From Petrosia ficiformis (lineage: Eukaryota; Porifera; Demospongiae; Haplosclerida; Petrosiidae): a stretch of DNA of 64,000 nucleotides. The DNA lies in contig OX345640.1 in the NCBI GenBank assembly GCA_947044365.1, positions 6,994,001-7,058,000 on the forward strand. Reading direction: 5' to 3'. Both the position numbers and the translations under genes were made by a program. The notes below the pieces were generated by a model. The model searched no databases, had not been told where the DNA came from, and was given only the letters and a program-made list of their open reading frames with translations. Each line of letters opens with the position of its first letter. The stretch's first letter is position 1. Positions 44,101 through 52,043 of the stretch are shown here, piece after piece.

Positions 44101-45367
44101 TTTTTCACGACTCTTATAAACATGTTGACCAGATGAGATGGAGTGTAACAAATAATATTAATGGAGTCGTCCTCACGTGTCACTCTCATCAGTTTAACGT
44201 AAGAAGCCATTGAATTGAAAACGATGTCAAATACTTTCAATATATTAACAAGATTATATTTCTCATCTTCGTTTACTGGAATGACCAACGTACTACGCTC
44301 TTCCTTGAGTAAATGCCTGCTAAAGCGATGCATGAATAATTGGTCATAGGATTTACTGACTACAGTCTCCTCGATATGGTAACCAAATGATTTGTGGTAC
44401 TGTTTAAGTAAATCATCAGCTCCTTGAAGCTCAAATTTATCTACAATGGACTCGAGATATGACACTCTATTAAGAGAGGTGTACGTATGAATGACACTAA
44501 ACACTTCTTCTATCGATCTGCAACCATCTATTTCATTCTCAAACTCCGGAAACATAGATGTCAGGAAAGAAACTAGATCGTCTAAGGGGATTGCTTTGGA
44601 CTCTACGATCATTTGTACATTCTGAAACAGTAGATCGAGCTCTCTGCTTGCTTGGAACTGATACTCAGCTATAACAAATAAATGAAAAGTAATGAAATCA
44701 TTAAATGAGATCAGTAGTGTATACAGGGTAGTAGTGCGGTTAAGCTATATGTACAATGTACATGATATAAAGCACCTCAGAGTTAGCTAGAGGGTTAAGG
44801 GAGTGGGAGGGGCTTGCTCCAGTACAATTATTACGCTTTTTTAGATGAACTTTAGATATAAATTTAGTTAATAAACGTGTGTAAAATCTCCCATAAAAGC
44901 TTTTACAATTTTAAAACTACTGACTCACAGTCCTTGAGGTCATCAGATGTTGATTCACAGACTGAAGGTTCACCAAAGTATTCGTCTGAAAGATATGTGA
45001 ATGAATATATTCATATCTTAAATTACTCTTGCAATACAATTAACTTACTGTATTCTATGAGAAATTCGTGCGCAATAGACACTGTACTCTTATGCTTGAG
45101 TAAGACACTGGCGAACATGCTCAACTTCTCATGAGATGAACTAACAGCTTTTTTGAGTAGTGGAAAAAAGACTTGCTTGGAATTCGTATCTTGAAGTCTT
45201 ATTTTCTCATACGATTGGTCATCAAATACATCCTCAATGCTTAACTGCTCAGCTATAGTCATTGGATTGTGTAGACTATAATATAAGCGATCGAAATGTT
45301 GTCTGAGAATAAATGTGGCATAATCTCCATAAATTGTGGAATCAATGTTCTCCGATAAAAACTGATA
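37777..45367 (-). CDS. Gene B: CARD-like / helical / coiled-coil / ZU5-UPA / C-terminal CARD-like protein
   Basis: Exons in transcript order: 45049-45367, 44929-44985, 44016-44668, 43908-43957, 43789-43857, 43639-43701, 43481-43543, 41651-41767, 40375-40557, 38634-39172, 38424-38564, 38169-38352, 37777-38114 (stop TAG). Phases agree everywhere except around 43908-43957. There the short exon ends in phase 2 or in a TAG, while the next exon needs phase 1. It shares the first half of its layout with gene A but ends in ZU5-UPA-death fold, as in UNC5 and PIDD-type proteins, instead of ankyrin repeats. ZU5-UPA modules fold back on death domains to control signalling, so a regulated scaffold is a reasonable inference. 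The true start is not found; 45,367 is an acceptor-flanked boundary. Confidence 0.75.
38169..38352 (-). CDS. Gene B UPA-like exon
   Basis: 184 bp, IDKEDIDYFTPQQTLDVPHC, HFNFSWKSDLPLKSLNMKIR, NDFFRVILPQGVST. Beta-rich and placed as UPA is in UNC5. Confidence 0.7.
38424..38564 (-). CDS. Gene B exon between ZU5 and UPA
   Basis: 141 bp, FIREKYLDCVDGVRQIVKLK, SNARSIKLKPENEELDQWQV, ending STQ/GTATAA. Phase 0 both sides. Confidence 0.75.
38634..39172 (-). CDS. Gene B ZU5-domain exon
   Basis: It reads DIYVVDETVLTLTGDEECTL, then the ZU5 signature NWPEYGLHINFPKGSLPSG, AELQVKAIVAGHFVLPPECF, PRRFNKKVTLHLRHSG, ending at DDPAFQK/GTTTG. ZU5 domains occur before UPA and a death domain in UNC5, PIDD and ankyrins. 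Confidence 0.82.
39262..40080 (-). mobile_element. Foldback element, reverse copy
   Basis: Inverted counterpart of 26,428-27,150. Its hairpin at about 39,985-40,049 has arms GTTTCTACTGATTTATCAAA and complement around GTGCCTTCGGCCC. The other end has three GTTTGATAAGTG-type units with CCCGGGAGG. It lies in the intron between gene B's coiled-coil and ZU5 exons. Confidence 0.65.
40375..40557 (-). CDS. Gene B coiled-coil exon 2
   Basis: 183 bp, with strong heptads: VQSLDEKEVQLQELRAKADS, LISQLREKENELTQLKQKKL, QLEEK. Acceptor AATTAAG, donor AAAG/GTGATT. Confidence 0.75.
41651..41767 (-). CDS. Gene B coiled-coil exon 1
   Basis: 117 bp, EFDVSEVLKVQRTMNKKMKM, ELEEYEQRMKDKSDITALT. Acceptor TTTCAG, donor ACAG/GTACGT; phase 1 in and out. 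Confidence 0.75.
42290..42860. repeat. Repeat with exon-like start and a long hairpin
   Basis: A ~34-bp tandem pair (GACCGG...TTTTATTGTATAGAAAATC) with two CACGTG boxes is followed by a plus-strand ATG at about 42,484 (MVKLVNMSCDKILNE) ending at GAG/GTAAGT, like a first exon. At 42,748-42,852 a long imperfect hairpin (GGGAAATATTACTCGTTGGA arms) encloses GTCCTTCGGAC. Confidence 0.4.
43163..43380. mobile_element. MITE family M2, copy 1
   Basis: Ends CAGAGTTTTTGATAAG and complement TCTCAAAAACTCTG. Internal blocks TGGCACTGCACAGTTC and CTCTTTGGGCCAGTG are shared with 46,232-46,460. Confidence 0.7.
43481..43543 (-). CDS. Gene B repeat exon, copy 3
   Basis: 63 bp, DEVSGLKPEPHVDVSPIQQE; TAGTAG acceptor, GTAAAT donor. 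Confidence 0.6.
43639..43701 (-). CDS. Gene B repeat exon, copy 2
   Basis: 63 bp, DEVSGLKPEPHVDVSPTQQE; GTGAAG donor. Confidence 0.6.
43789..43857 (-). CDS. Gene B 21-23-aa repeat exon, copy 1
   Basis: 69 bp, DEVSGLKPEPHVDVDVSPTQ then QEK; two extra codons (VD) relative to the other copies. TACTAG acceptor, GTAAAG donor. Confidence 0.6.
43908..43957 (-). CDS. Gene B short exon ending in or at a stop codon
   Basis: It reads ILSRDSDDDVVKHKDDW and then TAG, with a possible donor (TTG/GTAGTA) overlapping the stop. Gene A has the same stop-at-donor arrangement. A donor here leaves phase 2, which does not fit the next exon, so this may be a true terminal exon of a short isoform. Confidence 0.5.
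44016..44668 (-). CDS. Gene B large helical-domain exon
   Basis: It reads EYQFQASRELDLLFQNVQMI, LDDLVSFLTSMFPEFENEID, SIEEVFSVIHTYTSLNRVSY, SINIICYTPSHLVNMFI and ends FDVFHRELEKE. Counterpart of gene A exon 2, same length within 6 bp. Donor GAA/GTAAGT, phase 0. Confidence 0.75.
44929..44985 (-). CDS. Gene B acidic linker exon
   Basis: 57 bp, NEYFGEPSVCESTSDDLKD across the junction; phase 1 in and out, GT-AG. Confidence 0.65.
45049..45367 (-). CDS. Gene B N-terminal CARD-like exon
   Basis: It reads YQFLSENIDSTIYGDYATFI, LRQHFDRLYYSLHNPMTIAE, QLSIEDVFDDQSYEKIRL and a closing KLSMFASVLLKHKSTVSIAH. Helix spacing and the NPMTIAEQL..EDVFD motif match gene A's NPITMARML..EGVFD. Acceptor TACATACAG, donor TACA/GTAAGT (phase 1). 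Without the upstream splice an ATG at 45,398-45,400 could also serve. Confidence 0.7.
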
Positions 45368-45467
45368 CTGTATGTAAAGAAATAAGCATGTGACATACAT
45401 GTAATTATCAAAAAGGGACTCTTTACTGCAAAATAATATTATGTATAAAAATTTCTAGAACATTTAC

Positions 45468-45553
45468 ACGAGTAGCTGCATGTATATCAACAGGTAGCAA
45501 GACACTCAAGTGGCTGATGAATAGGTAAACCAATTCCCCTACACACACACCAC
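45468..45553 (-). CDS. Possible 3' exon of gene C (or 5' exon of gene B)
   Basis: 86 bp with TACAG acceptor and CGT/GTAAAT donor. It reads GVCVGELVYLFISHLSVLLP then VDIHAATR and is phase-compatible with 46,054-46,095 upstream and with 45,049-45,367 downstream. If unspliced, it stops 15 codons later. Family not recognised. Confidence 0.4.
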
Positions 45554-46053
45554 CTGTACAATAATACATATATTATCATATTTTAACCCTCATTTGGTTA
45601 CATGGGTTCAATACAATATTAATAATATACATTAATATTGATTTGCTTTCTTGCTAGGTAATATTTACAAGTATATAGAATTTGATAAACTGACTAGTAT
45701 ATAAAGTACATGTCATAATAACATACATGTACATGTACATGTACATGTATAATAACAAAAACAATACAATGTACTTTATACATATACACATATAGTAACT
45801 TCCTGTGGAGTACAACAGTTATCATAAGTGTACATACTAATTAGTATAGAATAGGATAGTAACATCTGTTGTTTTCACAAATGAGAATTATAATAATATA
45901 CTACAGGTTATATAAATATAATACTATGCTATATACATGTATAATTACACATTACTGTTTTGTTAGTATGCTTTATTAATGGCATGCACTTTATATACAT
46001 GTACTAGTCAGTATAAACCAAAAACAAATGAAACTAGTACTTGTAAACATTAC

Positions 46054-46095
46054 CTAGCAGGAAAAACAAATCAGCATTGAGGAAAATAGAAGCTC
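46054..46095 (-). CDS. Possible small exon of gene C
   Basis: 42 bp, ASIFLNADLFFLL, between GTTACAG and CTAG/GTAATG. Joins in phase to 45,468-45,553 (G/GT, Gly). Confidence 0.35.
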   Translation of the reverse strand, partial: ELLFSSMLICFSC

Positions 46096-46231
46096 CTGTA
46101 ACCAAGTAAAGGTTAAAATAACCTGCTACCTTTATAGTGTACTTAACTATGCACAAAGTTTGAGTGTTCAGACAGTGTCAGTTGGATGATCCTATACAGC
46201 TTTGCCTGGTAATATACATGTATATGTATAT

Positions 46232-46460
46232 CAGTGTTTTTGATAAGCTCATATGGCACACCATTGGCTCATAGGGCATCGTTTTTGGCACTGCACGGTT
46301 CTCTCTTTGGGCCAGTGACGCAATTAATTATGATTATATTATCAGTAGCAGCATTAACTCTTAGTTAATTGGCTCAAGATGTATTCTCAATGGCGCAAAC
46401 GCTAACCATTTTTGAGCCAATTTGGCCCAAGTAAGCTTCAAAAGTTATCAAAAACTCTGA
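46232..46460. mobile_element. MITE family M2, copy 2
   Basis: CAGTGTTTTTGATAAGCTCA start and ATCAAAAACTCTG end; long identity with copy 1 at 43,163. Confidence 0.7.
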
Positions 46461-46616
46461 TGTATATACATGTGTACATGTATTATATATATATACATTG
46501 TATATATATATATACATGTATATTGTGCTTTCTTAATGATTGCTTCATAATGTGTATAGAGAGTAGTAATAACTCCGGAAGTAAAAAGTCATGAAATTTA
46601 TTATCGACTTATTTAC

Positions 46617-46697
46617 CTTCACTTGTTGTTGTTCAAAAATATCAATTATTTCTTGTTTATCAGTGGCATGTACCAGGTCTAATGACGATTGATCATT
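46617..46697 (-). CDS. Gene C module-end exon
   Basis: 81 bp, NDQSSLDLVHATDKQEIIDI then FEQQQVK; corresponds to gene A's FGETPLDIAKGDEV exons. ATTATAG acceptor, AAG/GTAAAT donor. Confidence 0.65.
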
Positions 46698-46796
46698 CTA
46701 TAATATTAATAGAAATTGATAGTAGAAGGAAATTAAGTAATAAAGTATTCAAATTGACATACATGTACATGTACATGTAGATAATAAACCCTTCAC

Positions 46797-46895
46797 CTTA
46801 TCTTTGATATGAATACTTGCACCATGTAATAACAACAGACTCACAATGTCTACATCACCATACTCTGAGGCCCAATGTAGAGGTGTTCGTCCCTC
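46797..46895 (-). CDS. Gene C ankyrin exon
   Basis: 99 bp, [20 protein letters not shown] then [13 protein letters not shown]: full ankyrin repeat with CTATAG acceptor and AAG/GTGAAG donor. Confidence 0.75.
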
Positions 46896-46919
46896 CTATA
46901 GTGTATAGATATATAGTTA

Positions 46920-47600
46920 ATAGTTTACAAGTAGTTAACACAATTACAGTATATCTCAATCTCAAATAATATATTTGTAACAGGATGATAAACTATATCT
47001 CCATCATCTAATACAAACCTTTTAGTTCAGTGTGACAAATACAGTACCTGAATTTATTACGTTTACATACTATTATGGTAAAGTGATAGTCAACTGTACT
47101 TCTAAGTAGTACTGTAGTACTACTTTGTACTGTAATCATATTAATGTGTGAATTCCCTTTACATTTGTACATGTACATGTATGTGATAGCATAGTACTAA
47201 GATGTAATACTGTGTAGTACATTCGAAGTACAGTGCACTTCACTCACAAAGTACACTATAGTAAATGGAAGTACAGTGATAGTAAACTTAATAATGTTTG
47301 GTACAGCAAAGGTAATCAAAGTGTACAGTGCGTATTGAATGTACATGTACAAGCACATGCAGATATAGATGTACTTGTACATGTACATCATAGTACATGT
47401 ACATATACAATGTAGTATAATTTTCCAGGTATTGTATTGGTTGTGTGTACATGTATATTATTTATTATGCTAAATAGATTATCAGTTTATCAGTTTATCT
47501 ATATCAATATAAACAAATGTGATTAGGAAGTTATATAACAGATACATGTATATGACCTGTTATGGAAGAGGTTTACACATGTCAATAAGGACAAGAGATA
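46920..47600. other. Intronic repeat-rich stretch
   Basis: Contains a GTAC/AGTAC-rich interspersed repeat (about 47,030-47,300) related to 60,885-61,000, and ACATGTAC tracts. No gene seen. Confidence 0.4.
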
Positions 47601-47602
47601 TA

Positions 47603-48018
47603 CCGTAAATCGGGTATATTTCAACTGATTATAATTTTCGGATAGCTGTGTAGATTCCGAATTTAAGAATTATGAACATTAATCGATTACGCAATTTTCT
47701 TTATACGGAAATTTGTGAATTGTGTAATAATCATAACAAAGCCACGTGTCACTGCACATGTGACATTCTAACAGCTGCTTCTTCGTGACTGTCAGCACAC
47801 TGAGTACAGTGATGTCTATTTTACAGTACTTCCAAAGAAAGGATGGGCTGCCTGACCCAAGAGGGGACCTTTCTGCCCTGCCAACCTACCACCAAGAGCT
47901 ATAGCTCTTGCCAACTCTGAAATACAAGTTGATTCATGCCAGGAGTATATGAATATTTCCAATAGTGAACTTTTCCTTCATGTATTTTGAAAACAGATGA
48001 AAAATACCCGATTTACGG
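47603..48018. mobile_element. 416-bp TA-flanked MITE with a short transposase-like start
   Basis: Perfect 17-bp ends TACCGTAAATCGGGTAT including the flanking TA. Inside, the plus strand has ATG at 47,812 and 30 codons (MSILQYFQRKDGLPDPRGDL ... YHQEL, stop at 47,904). It may be the truncated N-terminus of the parent transposon's protein. Confidence 0.65.
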
Positions 48019-48133
48019 TAGTCACATAAATACTAGCAGGTGGCACTGAACATGGTGCATAGCTATACTATATGATATTAGAATTGTATTTTTGAGGAGG
48101 TACATGTGAAAAAAAGATATATGGAGAAAAAAG

Positions 48134-48527
48134 TATCCCTATGACTGCTTTGTGGTGTACAGCATTCAGTAATCATGGCTGAGTTTCTCATGCCTGAAAC
48201 ACAACAGCCTATTATAGTTATTATTTGATTATCTACTCTACTTACCTTTTAAAGGACCTTGTAGAACTTTAGGAATATATCTCAAGAAGAATAGCTACTA
48301 ATAGTTCCAGTTTCTACATAAGCTACACAGCTTTCTTTCTGCTGGTCTGTAGAGCTCGAGCGCGCATTCTTTTACGTGCCATGGCCATTGACTGAGCCCC
48401 AGGAATGACGTAACTTCCTTGACTACATATACATGTACAACGCATAATTGCTTAAGTGACACAAACATATAAATATATATATATATATATAAATACATCA
48501 AACCCATGGGAAAGCAATCATAGGGAT
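48134..48527 (+). mobile_element. MITE family M1 (TATCCCTATG ends), copy 1
   Basis: Starts TATCCCTATGACTGCTTT and ends AAAGCAATCATAGGGATGG, imperfect terminal inverted repeats. Internal blocks CATGCCTGAAACACAACAG, TTCTGCTGGTCTGTAGAGC and AATGACGTAACTTCC recur in copies at 51,103, 51,931 and (reverse) 58,550. Confidence 0.7.
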
Positions 48528-48877
48528 GGCCCTATTGGCCATAAATATATCCGCATGAAATGGTTGGCATGTAGGAAAATAGTATTACATATATTATATA
48601 TACTGCATAATTATGTACAATCCACTACATAATTATATAGTTATACATAGTATGTGTATAATATACATGTAATCTACTTGTGTATCATAAGCATTGCATA
48701 CATGTGTACATAGTTAAGTTCTGTCATTTCAGGGGGACTTAGTCAATTAATTGATGTTGTACGATAAAGACACAGGGGTACTTTCTCTATAATGGGACTA
48801 CCTTTAAACACAAATTGCACATTTACAACATGCAGTTACATCTTTTGTCACATGATGCTGAAAATAAATGTACAGTA

Positions 48878-49461
48878 CTGTATAGCTGGAAATATGGGCA
48901 GAACAAAACATTGGCGGAACAAAACATTGGTGGTTTTGCCTGGAAAAAGGGAAAATTAAAAGTTTACGGAGTTAATTTTGATGTTTATTATTGAAGTTTA
49001 TGTGTGGGTGGGGTTTATTGAACACGTGTGTGTACACATGTGCAAGCACTTTCGATACAACCAGCTGTACAAATGGCCATCATGTCTACAAGAGTGTATG
49101 GACACTGACACTAGGGGATGAACTGGAGTGTAGAAAAGAAAGAGACAATGATTTTGATCAATATGCTGTAGCTGTGCTAAGGAGAGGTGTTGTTGTTGGG
49201 CATCTGCCTCGACTTCCGCTAACCTCTACGTTATGACACTGCTGGACCTTCTTGTTGGCTTCCTTGAGCTTCTTTGCAGATAGAAGAGTACAGTCGTTCT
49301 CATCAGGGAGTATTGTTTCTATCGCTCTACTTCAACCAAGGCGACGATCACATGTGGTTTTGTACTGTATTTTTAATTTTACGGTTTCAATATTGACAAA
49401 TTTGAACTTACACTGCCAAACCGCCAAAGTTTTTTCTTTGCCTATATTTCCAGCAATACAG
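48878..49461 (+). mobile_element. 584-bp TA-flanked element carrying a HIRAN-like fragment
   Basis: Ends CTGTATAGCTGGAAATATGG and the complement of CCTATATTTCCAGCAATACAG, directly flanked by TA (48,876-48,877; 49,462-49,463). The interior on the plus strand (48,991-49,236) encodes GHHVYKSVWTLTLGDELECR then KERDNDFDQYAVAVLRRG and VVVGHLPR, a HIRAN-like motif (E..N..D..AVAV...G.VVGHLPR), then stops. The frame covers too little for a working HIRAN protein. Confidence 0.6.
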
Positions 49462-49567
49462 TATTTCTGTTTGCAGTCAGCATGTACATGTACATGCAAT
49501 TAGTTTGCACAGACAGTAGTAATCAAAGTTATATAATATATGCAACTTATTTTAAATGATAACTTAC

Positions 49568-49598
49568 CACTTTATTGTTTGGATTAGCTTTGTCTGTC
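49568..49598 (-). CDS. Gene C tiny ankyrin fragment exon
   Basis: 31 bp, TDKANPNNKV, between CATTGTAG and GTG/GTAAGT; resembles the end of gene A's NNANPNSH unit. It needs phase 2, whereas the upstream exon at 50,612 leaves phase 0, so an exon is missing between them. Confidence 0.35.
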
Positions 49599-50302
49599 CT
49601 ACAATGATACATGATAGATAACATATAGCCACCATATACATGTACAGGTATATATACATACATGTACATGTATGTAGTGACTATATACATGAACATATAG
49701 TGACCATTAGGGAAGTGCGATACAACTATATAATAGCGTTGCATGTAGTAACTATATATATACATGTACACTGTACATGTATATAGTCACTACATATACA
49801 TGTACATGTGTATATTATATACATGTACATGTACAGTGTATATGTAGTAACTATATATATACATGTATACTGTACATGTATACGTGTATATGTGACCGAT
49901 TTTGGGAAACCAGTATACATACAGTGGTGTGGAAACAGCTAGTCATATACATGTACATGTAGGACATTGTATGATAAATCTAGTGAATGTCTAGTACATG
50001 TGTAAATTGAAACTATATAACATAAAAATGTTATGTCAGCAGGACAAGAGTGGTGAAAATAGGTCAAAATGTCCGGTAGTTGTCTCCATGTTTCCACACT
50101 TCTGTAGTATGTATATTAATCTCAAGGCAATGTAATCTCTTTTAAACATATTCCACTGTTTCGAAAATGAATTCAAAACATTTATTACACAAGAAAAATC
50201 ATGCATACTTCCTGCATAATAAACTCTGTTCAATAGTGAGTAATTGCTATTGCCTCATGAGTTCGATAACAATAGTTCCCAGAGGGTGTTTAGTACATTA
50301 AT

Positions 50303-50608
50303 ATCACACACTACAATACAATCATACACTACAATACGATAACACACTACAATACGATCACACACTACAATACGATCACACACTACAATACGATAACACA
50401 CTACGATACGATCACACACTACAATACGATCACACACTACAATACGATCACACACTACAATACGATCACACACTACAATACAATCACACACTACAATACG
50501 ATCACACACTACAATACGATCACACACTACAATACGATCACACACTACGATACGATCACACACTACAATACAATCACACACTACAATACAATCACACATT
50601 ACAATACG
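50303..50608. repeat. 18-bp tandem repeat
   Basis: About 17 units of ACGATCACACACTACAAT with CAA/CGA variants. 18 bp is six codons, so a long minus-strand frame (CDRIVV repeated) results; it is not a gene. Confidence 0.85.
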
Positions 50609-50611
50609 TAC

Positions 50612-50643
50612 TATTTTCTTTTGTTCCTCTTCTTGTTGTAAAT
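50612..50643 (-). CDS. Gene C coil-linker exon
   Basis: 32 bp, LQQEEEQKKI, ATATAG acceptor, ATA/GTACGT donor, phase 1 in and 0 out. Same phases and composition as gene A exon 25,506-25,546. Confidence 0.45.
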
Positions 50644-51102
50644 CTATATTATAAAAGATGAATAATTAAATAATTTAAGTCTATTCCAAAGGTTGTGGAG
50701 AGAGAGTATTAGAAGACTTACAGTAAGAAAAGGAATACCACACACAGTACACGATGAAGGCAGAGATTATCAGTACACTTACATGTAGCCTAGTTAAGAC
50801 ACTGCTTTTAGCTTTATATACTAAGTACTAATAAATTAACATTAATTAATACTTACAAGCAAATTATTAGTAAATTTTATATGAATCTTTGAACAGCTAT
50901 AAAAATGAAACTTCAGGTGTGTGTGTGAAGATTGGCATACTACAAAACACATGATACATTAGTACTGATAAATCCAAAAACTTATAATTGAGAACCCGGC
51001 CCCTAGTAAAGGTTAGGGTCAATGACAATGCTTGTAATGATTATCAGTAGATTGAAGTACAGTACAAGTCAATAACAAGATATATAGTTAAACAAGTGTA
51101 TA

Positions 51103-51806
51103 TAGAGAAAAAAACATCCCTATGATTGCTTTACAAATTTAAACGAAGAACAAAGTATCCCTATGACTGCTTTGTGGTGTCCAGCATTCAGTAATCATGG
51201 CTGACTTTATGATGCCTGAAACACAACAGTTATTATTTTGATTATCTACTCTGTTTGCCTTTTAAAGAACCTTGTAGAACTTTAAGAATATAGAATAGCT
51301 AGCTATTAGTTCTAGTTTCTACGTATACTACATAGCTTTTCTTTCTGCTGGTCTGTAGAGCTTGAGCGTAGTGATGGGCGATTCAGATTCCTGAGTATTC
51401 GATTCTTCGATTCCGTCTGGAATTGTACTCGTATCGAAAGAAAATTTCCGAATTAAACCACTCCCTTTAATAGTTAATAAATCAGTAGTTATTAAATAAG
51501 TAAATATTCCTGCAGGCTGCGGCAGCATAGTACATGCACGTACATGTAATGAACAATTGAACATGTATTATTATTTTTATTTCTTCGCATGCGCAGACAG
51601 TAGGTATTTGGAATCGGTATTCGATTCCATTGATTCCTGATCCAAAAGTATTCAGAATCGGAATAGATTGATAATTTTTGGTATCGCCCATCACTACTTG
51701 AGCGCGTGTTCTTTTACGTGCCACGCCCATTAATTGACCAAGCCCCCCGGAATGACGCAACTTCCTTTAACTACGTATACAATGCATACTCACGCAAGTG
51801 ACACAA

Positions 51807-51874
<68 letters not shown>

Positions 51875-51933
51875 ATATATATACGTTAAACCCCATGGAA
51901 AGCAATCATAGGGATGGCCCTACGGGCCATAAA
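51103..51933 (+). mobile_element. MITE family M1, copy 2, with a nested hAT-type MITE
   Basis: M1 blocks (CATCCCTATGATTGCTTT, TATCCCTATGACTGCTTTG, TGCCTGAAACACAACAG, CTTTCTGCTGGTCTGTAGAG) run to 51,368, are interrupted by a 328-bp insert, and resume to GGGATGGCCCTACGGGCCAT. A long (TA)n tract lies at 51,808-51,866. Confidence 0.72.
51369..51696. mobile_element. 328-bp hAT-type MITE with exact 8-bp target duplication
   Basis: Perfect 14-bp ends TAGTGATGGGCGAT / ATCGCCCATCACTA. The 8 bp CTTGAGCG occurs at 51,361-51,368 and again at 51,697-51,704, the length expected for hAT transposition. Confidence 0.85.
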
Positions 51934-52043
51934 AAGTATCCCTATGACTGCTTTGTGGTGTCTAGCATTCAGTAATCATGGCTGACTTTATCATGCCTGA
52001 AACACAACAGCCTATTATAGATATTACTTTGATTATCAACTCT
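51931..52043 (+). mobile_element. MITE family M1, partial copy 3 fused to the LINE
   Basis: Starts head-to-tail after copy 2 (AAAGTATCCCTATGACTGC) and breaks off at about CAACTCTCC, where LINE sequence begins. Confidence 0.65.

Noticed and set aside
49726..49962. Tyr/Thr/Cys-rich frames around 49.7-50.0 kb and 63.4-63.7 kb
   Set aside because: Translations of TACATGTACA tracts.
50303..50608. CRISPR-like or coding 18-bp repeat
   Set aside because: A simple 18-bp minisatellite with no spacers; the repeated CDRIVV frame is a by-product.
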